Assembly: GCA_022843625.1 (NCBI GenBank)
Contig: JALHNH010000028.1
Span: forward strand, 1 to 64,000
Origin: Bryobacter sp.
GTDB lineage: Bacteria > Acidobacteriota > Terriglobia > Bryobacterales > Bryobacteraceae
Reading direction: 5' to 3'
DNA: 64,000 nucleotides
Shown: one piece after another, positions 8,190 through 17,204 of the stretch
Numbering within the stretch: position 1 is the first letter of the stretch
Layout: the number at the start of each line of letters is the position of its first letter
The notes under the pieces: model-generated
Database searches by the model: none
What the model saw: the letters and a program-made list of their open reading frames with translations, nothing else
What the model was told of the DNA's origin: nothing
Program-made: the position numbers and the translations under genes

Positions 8190-8702
8190 ATGGTTTACAC
8201 CCTCATAGATACTCGCGATCGACTTCTGAGTCTATGCTCTGGCCTCAGTGCAGCCCAATCGGCGTCTCGCCTGGCGGATGGTAGTTGGTCCATTTCAGAG
8301 ATTGTCGAACACCTTGCCGTTACTGAAAGAGGATCGATAATCGGCGTAAGGCGTGCTCTCAGCCAACCCGAGGCACCCCCGGAGTTGGTAATGGAGACAG
8401 TTGGCAAGTCCGAGTGGATTCAGACGCGAGTTGCGGCGGCGGAAAAGAAAGTAGTGGCACCGGACGTTGTTTTGCCGTCGGGCCGGTACAAGGAATGGCC
8501 TGGGGCACTTCAGGCCTTTGAGGAAGCCCGAGCACGGTCGATGGACATTGAAGCGGCAGCTGATGAGTCATTCGAAACCCGCGTCATTTCCCATCCGATT
8601 CTTGGGCCACTCACGCTCAGCCAATGGTTTCTTTTTATTGCCGCACACACGGAGCGGCACACCAGACAAATCGAAACAGTACTCGCCGAAGACGATGAGT
8701 AA
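8190..8702 (+). CDS. DinB-like four-helix protein, cytoplasmic
   Basis: 170 residues without a signal peptide. It shares with the secreted protein at 2315 the signatures SISEIVEHLAVTERG and QWFLFIAAHTERHTRQ, so the two are paralogues of the DinB/YfiT metal-binding fold. Members of this superfamily include thiol- or metal-dependent transferases and stress-induced proteins; no substrate can be named here. The stop codon overlaps the start of the VanZ-like gene by eight bases (ATGAGTAA), suggesting coupled translation. Confidence 0.82.
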   Translation: MVYTLIDTRDRLLSLCSGLSAAQSASRLADGSWSISEIVEHLAVTERGSIIGVRRALSQPEAPPELVMETVGKSEWIQTRVAAAEKKVVAPDVVLPSGRYKEWPGALQAFEEARARSMDIEAAADESFETRVISHPILGPLTLSQWFLFIAAHTERHTRQIETVLAEDDE

Positions 8703-9843
8703 AGATCCACTGCTATCTTTCCTTGTCATCGTCATAGGGATAATGATTTACGCTACGCTGTTTCCGTTCCAGTTTTCACCGGCGCATTCAGCGTTTCTTG
8801 AATGGTATGGAGCCGACGACCTGGCTCACTGGCTTGATGTCTTGTTAAATCTCTATTTCTTCATGCCTCTTGGTATGTTGTGCGGGATTTTATTCCACAG
8901 CAGATCCGGGTTCCTTCTTTCATTTTGTGGTGCCTGCGGGCTTTCACTTGGGGTTGAGCTGGCACAGGCATATATCCCAGGACGATACTCATCGCTCCGA
9001 GACGTATTTTTGAATTCCCTTGGGGCTTTCCTCGGTATGTTGCTGACGCAAATGCCAATTTTTGACAAAGAGCTGCAAACGAAAAACCTGCGGCGATTGA
9101 TCGCCCTGAGAGGAACCTTGTTGCTCATTTCCCTATGGATGATTGTGCACTTCTTCCCATTTTTCCCGAATCTGAGGTCGAATCGGTTGCGTCTATTTTC
9201 AATCTCAACTTTGGGTTGGCAAAGCCTGAATGCGAAGAATCTCGAAATCGCAATGTTGGCAGTATTTGTGATTCTGATCTGGAAGGAGCGCCACAGCAGG
9301 AAGTCAACGCTCTGGTTTGCCTTCTTTCTCTTGCTGATAGCACCAGGGCAGATGCTGCTTTGGGGCCGCGAACCGGTTCCTGCAGAGATCTTCGCTTCGA
9401 TGCTGGGGTTGGCGGCTGGACTGATTCTGGTTGCGAGCAAAATCGAGATTGAAGCCAGGTGGCTAGCCGTCATTGCGTTAGCCCTATTGACGGGGCGAGA
9501 ACTTCAGCCATTTCAGTGGGAATCGGTAGAAGTTGAGAGTTTCAAATGGATCCCACTGATGGCATCTTTCGAAACTTCACGCGGAGAATCGGTTCGAATT
9601 CTGTGCCTGAAATGCTTTCTTTACTGGTATACCCTGAGACAAATCCACCGAAGCACAGGGATCCTTGTTTTTAGAGCATCCCTGGCAATGGCATCAATTT
9701 TTATGATCGCGGAATTTGGCCAGTGCTACCAGATCGGGCGCACGCCTGAAAGCACGGATTCACTGATCTGGTTGCTGGGAGCCGCCCCGTTTCTCTCGAT
9801 CCAGGACCCAGAGGATCAGGGCTTAAAACGAGCCGAGAGATAG
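8695..9843 (+). CDS. VanZ-like integral membrane protein
   Basis: 382 residues. The ATG at 8695 lies inside the end of the preceding DinB-like gene and begins MSKDPLLSFLVIVIGIMIYATLFPFQF; a longer in-frame extension upstream would only translate the DinB gene out of frame. The first 125 residues carry the VanZ pattern: ATLFPFQF, DDLAHWLDVLLNLYFFMPLG, LSLGVELAQAYIPGRYSSLRDVFLNSLGAFLG. The second half adds about five more membrane helices, longer than VanZ itself, with LIWLLGAAPF at the end. VanZ confers low-level teicoplanin resistance in enterococci, but most relatives have unknown roles. It overlaps the convergent sulfite oxidase gene by 28 bp. Confidence 0.85.
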   Translation: MSKDPLLSFLVIVIGIMIYATLFPFQFSPAHSAFLEWYGADDLAHWLDVLLNLYFFMPLGMLCGILFHSRSGFLLSFCGACGLSLGVELAQAYIPGRYSSLRDVFLNSLGAFLGMLLTQMPIFDKELQTKNLRRLIALRGTLLLISLWMIVHFFPFFPNLRSNRLRLFSISTLGWQSLNAKNLEIAMLAVFVILIWKERHSRKSTLWFAFFLLLIAPGQMLLWGREPVPAEIFASMLGLAAGLILVASKIEIEARWLAVIALALLTGRELQPFQWESVEVESFKWIPLMASFETSRGESVRILCLKCFLYWYTLRQIHRSTGILVFRASLAMASIFMIAEFGQCYQIGRTPESTDSLIWLLGAAPFLSIQDPEDQGLKRAER

Positions 9844-11153
9844 TCGACCAGACTTGCCTTTTGTTCGGCGGGCACCTGAGCGCCCCAACGCATCATCTTT
9901 TCAACTTCCTTTTCCCACTGGCCACGAGTCAGCTTTTGTCCCTTCATCAGATCATCGTTGTGGCAACCAAGGCAGCTACTGCGGTAAGAAGCGCTGGTCA
10001 TAGGCATCACTTCTACACGAACTGTCTGGATCACATTCCACATGTAACCGCTGGGGTTCCATTCCTGTTCGGCAGGCTGGGAATAGCCGTTAGCATCGGT
10101 AGCCTTGGCCATCACCTTGTAGGATCCGGGGGTTGCATTCCACGCGAAATCCCAAGTTTGCCAGCCCCACCTTCCATTCGAACTGGTGAGGCGGGCCGGA
10201 GCCCAAGTTCTGCCGGCATCGGTTGAAACTTCCACTTTGGCCAGAGGCACGTCTCCTGACCAGGCAGCGCCAGCGATTCGCGAGGCACCTTGAGCCATAA
10301 CCAGGTTGTCTTTCGGAGTGGCGATCACACTTTTGACGTGTATCGATTCGACCGGTTTCATTTGCGCAGGATCGACTGCTGAACCCGGAGGCACTCCCTT
10401 GCCTGGGTGACGATAGCCCGTCTTCATAAAAAAGCCTTCAAATTCGCGATCCAGAACCTGAATCCCGGTAAGCCACTTCACCCAGCAATCTCCGCCCCAG
10501 CCAGGCACGACGACTCGAAGAGGCGCGCCGTGGGATGAGCTAAGCCCCACACCATTCATGTCATAGGCGAGCATCGTGTCACCTTCAAGGGCTTTCTTGA
10601 CAGGAATGGAACGCTGGAATTTGGGCATCGTTCCTATAGGTTGATCGGCACCATCGAACATGATGTGCTTCGCACTGGACTTGATGTTGGCCTTTTTCAA
10701 AAGATCGGCCAGACGCACTCCAGCCCAACGGGCGTTACCTACTCCACCGTGGGTCCACTGCAATCCAGGCATTCTTGGGGTGTAGAAGGCGCGGCCATTG
10801 CCGGCGCACTCCATCACGCCAACCAATTCCACACGAGGAAGCTTTTTCAATTCCTTGAGCGAAAGCGCTAATGGCGTTCCAACTTCTCCACTTACTCTAA
10901 GGGAATACGTATCAAGGTCTACCTGCGGAGTGTAATGATGACTTCGCACGTAGAACATTTCAGTGGGCGTAATCGACTGCAGAAATCCTTCAATGGGCAT
11001 CTCCAAATCTTCCGGCTTCCGCGAGTGAACAATCATATGATTCGACTTGCTGTCTGCGGCCTGAGATGCAACTGGGCTCGATTGGCCTTGAAGCAGGATT
11101 GAAGCTGAAGCGCCCAGGAATGCGCGGCGGGCGAGGATATTTTCTGAGGACAT
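9816..11153 (-). CDS. SoxC/YedY-type sulfite oxidase fused to a c-type cytochrome domain
   Basis: A 445-residue periplasmic molybdenum enzyme. A Tat leader (ARRAFLGASAS) is followed by the oxidoreductase molybdopterin domain with the Mo-ligating Cys116 in GVMECAGNGR, then the GDCWVKWLTGIQV segment. A Mo-co dimerisation Ig-like domain follows (VEVSTDAGRTWAPARL). The C-terminus has a single heme c site, C394-L-G-C-H398, in a region of about 60 residues. Electron transfer from sulfite or a related sulfur compound to the fused heme is inferred. The ATG at 11153, six bases after the kinase stop, is preferred over an upstream GTG that overlaps the kinase. It lies directly behind the PEGA kinase and probably shares its transcript. 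Confidence 0.92.
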   Translation of the reverse strand: MSSENILARRAFLGASASILLQGQSSPVASQAADSKSNHMIVHSRKPEDLEMPIEGFLQSITPTEMFYVRSHHYTPQVDLDTYSLRVSGEVGTPLALSLKELKKLPRVELVGVMECAGNGRAFYTPRMPGLQWTHGGVGNARWAGVRLADLLKKANIKSSAKHIMFDGADQPIGTMPKFQRSIPVKKALEGDTMLAYDMNGVGLSSSHGAPLRVVVPGWGGDCWVKWLTGIQVLDREFEGFFMKTGYRHPGKGVPPGSAVDPAQMKPVESIHVKSVIATPKDNLVMAQGASRIAGAAWSGDVPLAKVEVSTDAGRTWAPARLTSSNGRWGWQTWDFAWNATPGSYKVMAKATDANGYSQPAEQEWNPSGYMWNVIQTVRVEVMPMTSASYRSSCLGCHNDDLMKGQKLTRGQWEKEVEKMMRWGAQVPAEQKASLVDYLSARFKP

Positions 11154-11161
11154 AGATTCCG

Positions 11162-12757
11162 TTATTTCCACTGGATTGCGAGGGTTTGGATCACACCGTT
11201 TCGTACGGTGACGTCCTGCGACTGAGCAGGCAAACCTTCTTTAACTACTTCTAATGTATATTTTCCTGGAGCAAGTTTCAGCATCGCCGGCGTTTTTTGT
11301 CCGGTATCACGACCGTTGACCTGTACAGCAGCTCCCGAAGGATTGGAATTGACGATAATCGTTCCCTGGGGATTTTCGAATTCAAAGAGGACCTGACCTT
11401 GAGAAGGAACTTGCAATTTTCGCTGTAAATCCATAAAGCCAGACAACTTCGCCGTTAGCTGGTACTCACCGGCGGGCAGTTCGAGCGAACAGGGAGTCTT
11501 GGCGCAACGGTCCTGCCTGCCTTCGTTTACCAGGATTTCAGCCCCAACAGGATTCGAGACAAAGGCGACGGCGTGCACCTGTACGTCGATCGGTTCGCTT
11601 GGTAATTTTTCCTGGACCGGCGCTTTTTCTTCTGGAACTGTTTCTGGCTTCGCCGTGGGAGTGTCCATTTTCTGGCCCATTGGGCTCGGCTTGTCGGTAG
11701 CGACTTCCACTGTCGGCGCAGGATTCACCGGCGGCACTTCTGTGTCTCTCCCGAAGCTGATCCAGAGAATGCCAATCAAGAAGGCTGCACTAACCAGAGT
11801 TGCGGCGATTGGCTTCCAGCGAGAAGGCTGCGGCGGTGGAGGAAGATTGAGTGGAACCAGCTTTGGAATTTCGATGAGTGGCCCGGCGGCGGCATCAACG
11901 CCCGAAACATGCATGGTGGGTTCATCTCCGCTAACATCGCGTTGCGGAGTATGCCGTGGGCCCTCCAGACCGAGAGCATGCTCAAGCGCAGTAACAAAGG
12001 CAGCGCAGTTGGGATAACGATGCTCTGCAGCTTTTGAGAGCGCACGAGCCAGTACTTGATTGGTGGCAGCATTCAACCGTGCAACAGGTGGCACCGGCAT
12101 TTGGGTGATCCGGTATAGCAGGTTGGCCAGGTTATCTGTTTCGAAAGGCTTTGATCCAGCCAAAAACTCATAGGCAACGACGGCGAGTCCATATTGGTCG
12201 GCCGCTCCGGTAATTGCCCCGCCAGAAATCTGTTCGGGGCTCATGTAGCTGGGCGTTCCAATCAGGCTTCCGCTTTGAGTCGAATCTCTGTGCTGAAGCC
12301 GTGCGATTCCGAAGTCGGTAATCTTCAGTTGGGGTCCGCTCAACATCAAATTCCCTGGCTTGATATCTCTGTGGATAATTCCCCGCTGGTGAGCATAATC
12401 GAGAGCCTCGGAGGCCTGTTCGAGAATCGCAAGCAGGTCATTGACAGGAATGCCTCGTGAAAAGCTATCGAGGGTTGCACCTTCCACATATTCCATGAAA
12501 ATGTAGGCGTTATTTTCATCCTCGGAGATGTCGTAAATCGTAACGATGTTCGGATGGGACAAGCTGCCAGCCGACTGAGCCTCTCGCATCAGACGTTCGC
12601 GCAAGACGGCCCGGGCCTGCTCATCGCCGAGTTCATCGAGTCGGATTGTCTTGATTGCGATTCTGCGTCCGATGGCCGGATCGAAAGCACGATACACAAT
12701 CCCCATGGCTCCGCGCCCGAGTTCGTGCTCTACCTGATAGCGCCCAATTTTATGCAT
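11162..12757 (-). CDS. Ser/Thr protein kinase with two PEGA domains
   Basis: A membrane-anchored Hanks-type kinase. Numbered from the chosen ATG (MHKIGRYQVEHELG): glycine loop GRGAMGIVY 14-22, HRDIKPGN from about 129, DFGIARL from 148 and GTPSYMSPEQ near 167. A proline-rich linker and one membrane helix (KPIAATLVSAAFLIGILWISF, about 316-335) follow. Two PEGA repeats lie outside, near 397-454 (NPVGAEILVNEG) and 465-531 (NPSGAAVQVNG). The kinase faces the cytoplasm and the PEGA domains the periplasm. Longer starts exist up to 12835 but would overlap the divergent gene. The targets are unknown. Confidence 0.9.
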   Translation of the reverse strand: MHKIGRYQVEHELGRGAMGIVYRAFDPAIGRRIAIKTIRLDELGDEQARAVLRERLMREAQSAGSLSHPNIVTIYDISEDENNAYIFMEYVEGATLDSFSRGIPVNDLLAILEQASEALDYAHQRGIIHRDIKPGNLMLSGPQLKITDFGIARLQHRDSTQSGSLIGTPSYMSPEQISGGAITGAADQYGLAVVAYEFLAGSKPFETDNLANLLYRITQMPVPPVARLNAATNQVLARALSKAAEHRYPNCAAFVTALEHALGLEGPRHTPQRDVSGDEPTMHVSGVDAAAGPLIEIPKLVPLNLPPPPQPSRWKPIAATLVSAAFLIGILWISFGRDTEVPPVNPAPTVEVATDKPSPMGQKMDTPTAKPETVPEEKAPVQEKLPSEPIDVQVHAVAFVSNPVGAEILVNEGRQDRCAKTPCSLELPAGEYQLTAKLSGFMDLQRKLQVPSQGQVLFEFENPQGTIIVNSNPSGAAVQVNGRDTGQKTPAMLKLAPGKYTLEVVKEGLPAQSQDVTVRNGVIQTLAIQWK

Positions 12758-12811
12758 CAGCCCGTGAAATGAGTTTCCCACAATCATCGGGATGTCAAAA
12801 TAGAAAAGTTC

Positions 12812-14620
12812 ATGTCTGAGAATCGTTTGAAACATTACGCCGCCCTGCTGTTTCCGGTTTTGATGTCGATTTACCTATATCGCCGGAGCTTCAGAATCTG
12901 GTTCCTGAATGATGACTTCGCCTGGCTTGGACTCGGACTCAGTATCTCGGATGGTTCAGATCTATGGAAGGCGCTGTTCAGCCCGATGGCGCAGGGAACA
13001 ATCCGAACTCTCAGCGAACGCCTTTTCTTTTTGACTTTTGAGCGGACCTTTGGCCTCGAGTCCTTGCCGATGCGAATTTTCGAGTTTGCGATTCTCGGCA
13101 TCGCACAAATTTTGCTGGTCCTTGTGGTGAGGAGGCTGTCTGGCAGCCTCACAGCCGGACTCTGGGCATCCATGCTCTGGAGTCTCAATTTTGGGCTGTC
13201 AGTGGCAATGGCCTGGCTCTCGGCATTCAATCAGATTTTGCTCTCCGCCCTTTTTCTTGGAGCTCTTTACTGCTTTCTGCGATACGCGGATTCGCGAGAA
13301 AAAAAGTGGCTGGCTGGTTCCTGGACCTGCTACCTGCTGGGCTTTGGAGCACTCGAGAGTATTATTGTCTTTCCGGCCGTCCTCCTTGCCTGGGCACTGC
13401 TCCTCGATCGCAGCAAGTGGCGACTCACTTTAGCTTTTTTTGTCCCTGCAGTATTATTCACAATTGCGCACCTCTTCTGGATTCCCAAGGCAAAAGATGC
13501 GGCAGCGTACCGGATGTTCTTCGACCTGAGTCTCTTCGAATCGATTGCCATCTACTGGCAATGGACCTTTGCAGCGATCCGAATCCAGAATTTTGGCCCG
13601 GAATGGGCCTGGCTGGTTACGCCTTCCAACTGGATTCTCACCCCGGCAGTGCTTGGCTTTATTCTCTGGCGGACCTGGCGGCGGGATTTTCTGCCACTCT
13701 TCGGCCTGATACTCAGCATTGGCCTGATCGCACCGATGCTCCCGCTACGAGACCATCGCACAGACTACTATCTGGCTAGCGCGTCCATAGGGATCATGAT
13801 GGTTCTCGGGCTGTCTACAATCCAGCTACCCAAAGCGGCACCTCTGCTACTGATTCTCTATGTTGTGCCCAGCTTCATAGTGCAGCAGGCAACCTTTGAG
13901 TGGTATCTGGATCGGACAGCCCCAATTCGCCCGCTCCTTCGCGGCCTACAGCATGCAGTCCAAACTCATCCTGGCAAATTAATACTGGTCGATGGGATCA
14001 CGGAGAGCGTTTATGAGAGCGCCCTGGCCGATGAAGCGCTCAGGCTGATCGGGGCTCAAAACATCCGTCTTGTCCCCGGCTCAAAACCGGACGGGAACCC
14101 CCTGACCGTGGCCCCCGAGACAGCAAGAATCGCTTTTGAAAAAGAAGCAGTCACGGTCTATCAATTCAATGGGTCCGTTTTACGGGATGTGACCCGAGAA
14201 TGGGAACGCGACCGCGCCCTGAATCTCTCGACTGGACTTTCACCGGAAATTCTGGCCGGAGACCCCATCTTCAATCCACAATTTCTCGCAGGCTGGTATG
14301 GAATCGAAGATGGCCATCGCTGGCTCTCTGCCAAAGGCTCGGTGCAATTGGGAGGCCCATTTGCGGCCAATGCGCAAGTGCGCATGAAGGCTTATGCCCC
14401 GGCAGAACTCGGAGATATGGAACTCCGGATCCGCTGCCGCGGCAATTTGATATATACGGCGAAAGTCATCCCGGGGGATGTGGAGATCCAATTCCCGCTT
14501 CCACCGTCGCTACAGCCCTTCCAATCGCTGCTTCTAGAGCTCGAAGCATCCAAGATAGTTCGACCACCGAATGACGGACGCAGCTTGTCGCTCGTCTTCG
14601 AGCTGATCTCAATTCGATAG
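12812..14620 (+). CDS. Multi-pass membrane protein, GT-C glycosyltransferase-like
   Basis: 602 residues. About ten membrane helices fill residues 5-375, then a soluble C-terminal part of roughly 220 residues with beta-rich character. The motif FLNDDFAW near residues 31-38, between the first helix and a loop, resembles the acidic DD/ED motif of GT-C glycosyltransferases of the PMT/ArnT type. The HRTDYYLASASIG segment also fits this class. Transfer of a polyprenyl-linked sugar in the periplasm is a reasonable guess only. The gene is divergent from the PEGA kinase with 54 bp between the chosen starts. I do not recognise the C-terminal domain. Confidence 0.6.
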   Translation: MSENRLKHYAALLFPVLMSIYLYRRSFRIWFLNDDFAWLGLGLSISDGSDLWKALFSPMAQGTIRTLSERLFFLTFERTFGLESLPMRIFEFAILGIAQILLVLVVRRLSGSLTAGLWASMLWSLNFGLSVAMAWLSAFNQILLSALFLGALYCFLRYADSREKKWLAGSWTCYLLGFGALESIIVFPAVLLAWALLLDRSKWRLTLAFFVPAVLFTIAHLFWIPKAKDAAAYRMFFDLSLFESIAIYWQWTFAAIRIQNFGPEWAWLVTPSNWILTPAVLGFILWRTWRRDFLPLFGLILSIGLIAPMLPLRDHRTDYYLASASIGIMMVLGLSTIQLPKAAPLLLILYVVPSFIVQQATFEWYLDRTAPIRPLLRGLQHAVQTHPGKLILVDGITESVYESALADEALRLIGAQNIRLVPGSKPDGNPLTVAPETARIAFEKEAVTVYQFNGSVLRDVTREWERDRALNLSTGLSPEILAGDPIFNPQFLAGWYGIEDGHRWLSAKGSVQLGGPFAANAQVRMKAYAPAELGDMELRIRCRGNLIYTAKVIPGDVEIQFPLPPSLQPFQSLLLELEASKIVRPPNDGRSLSLVFELISIR

Positions 14621-15310
14621 TGGAAGCAACGAAAAGAGGAGATTCAGCGTCACTTTGAAAACAATGCTAACGGTCCTCGAAAAAAAACCGATAACCATAG
14701 GCAGACGTTTACACTATGCATCTAGATTCGTCTAGGCATCTCTCGATTTCGAGATCAGATCTTTGAACATTTTCTCGCTGTTGACCCATTTCAGCTCCCG
14801 GTGACGCGTTTATACAAAAGACGAAAATTTCTTCAGTTCTTCTGAATTCGATAGCAACTGGGACTTGACAGCCGTGTTATACTTCCTTGAAGTCGTTTGA
14901 CAGCCCGCGCCCAAGCATAAGCGTCCGTCAGGAATTGTGTGTGTGTTTAAGGCGTTGGAAGTAAATGGCAACCTGCCTCGCTGCATCGCAATAGTCGTGG
15001 AGGACGCAAAAAAAAGGCAACCTCCAGCATCGCGATAGCAATCATCTTGCAAAGTGATTCCGGCGGATTTGACGTTAAGCTGACATTATTGTGGCTTAAT
15101 TCGATATGAGCATCGACCACTAAGATTTTTTTGAAACTTTCGCCTGATTTTCTCGTCTGTACAGTAACAAGAATGAAGGCAATTGACGAATGAGATGGAT
15201 GAATGGCCTGAAGTGATGGTCAGACAAACCGGTCTGACGGGTGACGGATGGCAGGATTGGCGCAAACAGCGTCTTCCGCTAGGTAAAAGAACGAAAAGGA
15301 AAAAAATAAA
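14621..15310. other. Long AT-richer intergenic region before dksA-like gene
   Basis: 690 bases without a credible protein gene. It holds two TTGACA hexamers (14865-14870 and 14897-14902) without well-placed -10 boxes. A perfect inverted repeat GTCAGAC-aaaccg-GTCTGAC lies at 15219-15238, and a short T-run at about 15126-15132. The length and AT content fit a complex control region for the DksA-like gene or a small RNA, but I cannot define a transcript. No insertion element ends are seen. Confidence 0.5.
15219..15238. promoter_or_regulatory. 7-6-7 inverted repeat upstream of dksA-like gene
   Basis: GTCAGAC and GTCTGAC are exact reverse complements, six bases apart, and lie 73 bases before the DksA-like ATG. 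They could be an operator or a leader hairpin; nothing in the sequence decides between the two. Confidence 0.35.
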
Positions 15311-15691
15311 ATGACAAAGTCAGAACTCAACAAATTGAAAGATACTCTCGAAAAGAAGCAGGCTGAACTGCTCAAAGTAATTGTAAATCGTGAAGGGATC
15401 GAAATCGAAAAGAGCCCCGATGCCCTTGACGAAGTACAACACGCCGCTGAGCGCGAGCTTGCGATTCGCAATCTTGACCGCGACAGTGCCCTGCTACGGA
15501 ACGTCCGTGCTGCGCTGGGTCGCTGCGCAGACGGCTCTTATGGCGTTTGCATGCACTGTGAAGAAGACATCAGCCCCAAGCGCTTGAATGCTGTACCGTG
15601 GGCTGCATTCTGCATCACCTGCCAGGAAATCGCCGATAAGAACCAGGCCATGGGCCAGGAAAGCTTTGACGACATGCTCGTCTCTGCATAA
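15311..15691 (+). CDS. DksA/TraR-family zinc-finger protein
   Basis: 126 residues. An N-terminal coiled coil (about 5-70) is followed by a C4 zinc finger with C80-x2-C83 and C101-x2-C104 (GVCMHCEEDI...FCITCQE), the usual layout of DksA/TraR regulators that bind RNA polymerase through the secondary channel. It is shorter than DksA and lacks a clear DxxDxA tip, so an rRNA stringent-response role should not be assumed. AAAAGGAAAAAAATAAA precedes the ATG. The stop codon lies in a 15-bp tandem duplication, and a strong terminator follows. Confidence 0.9.
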   Translation: MTKSELNKLKDTLEKKQAELLKVIVNREGIEIEKSPDALDEVQHAAERELAIRNLDRDSALLRNVRAALGRCADGSYGVCMHCEEDISPKRLNAVPWAAFCITCQEIADKNQAMGQESFDDMLVSA

Positions 15692-15710
15692 CCAATCTCT
15701 GCATAACCAC
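15681..15710 (+). repeat. 15-bp tandem duplication over the dksA-like stop codon
   Basis: Two adjacent copies of TCTCTGCATAACCA plus one base (15681-15695, 15696-15710) differ only at the last base. The unit is a multiple of three, so the second copy repeats the last residues and stop in the same frame. This suggests a recent slippage event that is neutral for the protein. Confidence 0.85.
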
Positions 15711-15771
15711 ATCCCGGGAGGCGTTGCCCGCAATTGGCAGTTCGCTCCTTACCGCAAGCACAATTGCACAG

Positions 15772-15810
15772 AAAACCGCTTAAGCTCCTCGCTTGAGCGG
15801 TTTTCTTTTT
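15772..15810 (+). terminator. Rho-independent terminator after dksA-like gene
   Basis: Stem AAAACCGCT-T-AAGC pairs with GCTT-G-AGCGGTTTT around a TCCTC loop, followed by TTTTCTTTTT. It ends the plus-strand transcript just before the convergent MarR gene. An A-rich left side may let it work on both strands. Confidence 0.85.
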
Positions 15811-15821
15811 CAACGAAGGCT

Positions 15822-16283
15822 CTAAGGGCGAAGAAGTTCAAGTAGCCCGATGAGTTCTTCCATCTGTTCTGGCTTTAAGCGCTCCATCTGTGTCGCATGG
15901 AGATCGAGCAAGGGCTGATCGAGTCGAGCGAGCAGGTCGAGACCACCCTGAGTGATCTTTACCACCACCACCCGGCGGTCTGTCAAGGATCGTGAGCGCA
16001 GGATCAAATCGCGGGCCTCAAGGCGATCCAGAAGCCGTGTTATATCCGGATCGTTTGAAATCATCCGCTGGGCCGCCTCAGTGCAATTAAGGCCTGCTTC
16101 CCCGGCTCCGCGAAGGATTCTGAGTATGTTGTATTGAGTCGTCGAGATGTTTGAGCTTTTGAACAGTTCGCCAAGGCCCTGCAGAAGGTATTCGTAGCTC
16201 CGGGCCAAGTTTAGAAAAACTTCTTCCTCCCGGCAGCTGAAGGGTTTGGTTTGAGATATTTCTGCGGCTATTTTGCCGGGCAT
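15822..16283 (-). CDS. MarR-family transcriptional regulator
   Basis: A 153-residue winged-helix regulator that usually binds a palindrome as a dimer and responds to phenolics or oxidants. Visible features are QYNILRILRGAG, the recognition helix around MISNDPDITRLLDRLEARDLI, and the wing DRRVVVVKIT. The ATG at 16283 is chosen because it is preceded by GGATGATGGAAAC and gives the normal family length. Upstream frame extension runs into the DUF3395 gene. It is last in the minus-strand run from HtrA. Confidence 0.9.
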   Translation of the reverse strand: MPGKIAAEISQTKPFSCREEEVFLNLARSYEYLLQGLGELFKSSNISTTQYNILRILRGAGEAGLNCTEAAQRMISNDPDITRLLDRLEARDLILRSRSLTDRRVVVVKITQGGLDLLARLDQPLLDLHATQMERLKPEQMEELIGLLELLRP

Positions 16284-16299
16284 GTTTCCATCATCCTGA

Positions 16300-17184
16300 T
16301 CACTGCGGATTCTGTCGACGATTTCCGCTCGCAGGACGATCATATCGGTTTGGCAACACCACAGTCGAGCCTTCGCGAGAAAAGTTCTCGTATTCGCGGC
16401 CCTGGTATGAATATCGAACATAAAGTTCTTTATCCATCGATGGATAGGGGTCGCCTCCCATCGTAGTATTGTCTACCCGCAGCTTCAACTGATCCCCCCG
16501 GATTGCTTCGCGAAGCAAATCGGTCACCATATTGCTACGCCCGCGTGCTCGATACTCCGCAACCAGGATTACAAGCTGCGAACTCGCCACCGGCATAGCG
16601 GTCGCTCCACTACTTTCAGGCAAAACGAGCTGGGTATTCTCTGCTACGGTCACCGAGCGACGCTGATCCTGGTAGCTGTAATCCACCCTCAGACTCTTGC
16701 GCACGGCAGGAGCAGGGTCTCCCCCCATCGTCATATTGTTCACATCCAGTTTGACGCTGTTGCCGGAGATCTGCTGACTCAATAATGATGTGACATCACG
16801 CCAGCGGCTACCTTCTCCATACTCGGCCTTGACAATCTCGAGAGCACCACGAACGGGCCGCGCATTCCCCCCCCCAAACAATCCTCTCCCGGGCTCGCCC
16901 AGCCGGACATAGACAAGATCCTGAAAGTTGTCGGTGCGTGTACGACCCCGAAACACATAGCGAACGCGAAGTGTCTTCTGGACACCAGGCATTGGGTCAC
17001 CTAGCGTCTCCCCATCGACACGAAATTCGACTCCATTGCCTCGTACCAGGCCTTGGATACGGGAGGTGACGTCCTCCCAACGGTTATCCAACCCATACTC
17101 CGCTTTGAGGATCTGAAAGCTTGGTCCCATAATCTGGGCCATAGCAGCCAGACTCCAGCCAGCCAGCAGAATCAATACTTTCAT
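16300..17184 (-). CDS. Secreted protein with three DUF3395-like repeats
   Basis: 294 residues with a signal peptide (MKVLILLAGWSLAAMAQ) and three repeats of about 75 residues near 23-96, 113-190 and 205-280. Each repeat has the pattern AEYG...R..DVT..L......G, then V.N.TMGGDP.P...K.L.V.Y.Y. This matches DUF3395, the domain also found at the C-terminus of DNAJC11. A short Arg/Asn-rich tail follows. The periplasmic role is unknown. It follows the HtrA protease gene by 20 bp, so a link to envelope protein quality control is an inference from position. Confidence 0.82.
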   Translation of the reverse strand: MKVLILLAGWSLAAMAQIMGPSFQILKAEYGLDNRWEDVTSRIQGLVRGNGVEFRVDGETLGDPMPGVQKTLRVRYVFRGRTRTDNFQDLVYVRLGEPGRGLFGGGNARPVRGALEIVKAEYGEGSRWRDVTSLLSQQISGNSVKLDVNNMTMGGDPAPAVRKSLRVDYSYQDQRRSVTVAENTQLVLPESSGATAMPVASSQLVILVAEYRARGRSNMVTDLLREAIRGDQLKLRVDNTTMGGDPYPSMDKELYVRYSYQGREYENFSREGSTVVLPNRYDRPASGNRRQNPQ

Positions 17185-17204
17185 GAATGGTCCCCGATTT
17201 CGAA

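Noticed and set aside
14865-14902. Two TTGACA hexamers as a tandem promoter
   Set aside because: Neither has a credible -10 box at 16-18 bases; the TATACT in between is seven bases from the first.
15822-16421. Longer 199-residue MarR reading from an upstream start
   Set aside because: The extra 46 residues overlap the DUF3395 coding region and match nothing in the family; the ATG at 16283 has a Shine-Dalgarno-like sequence and gives a normal length.
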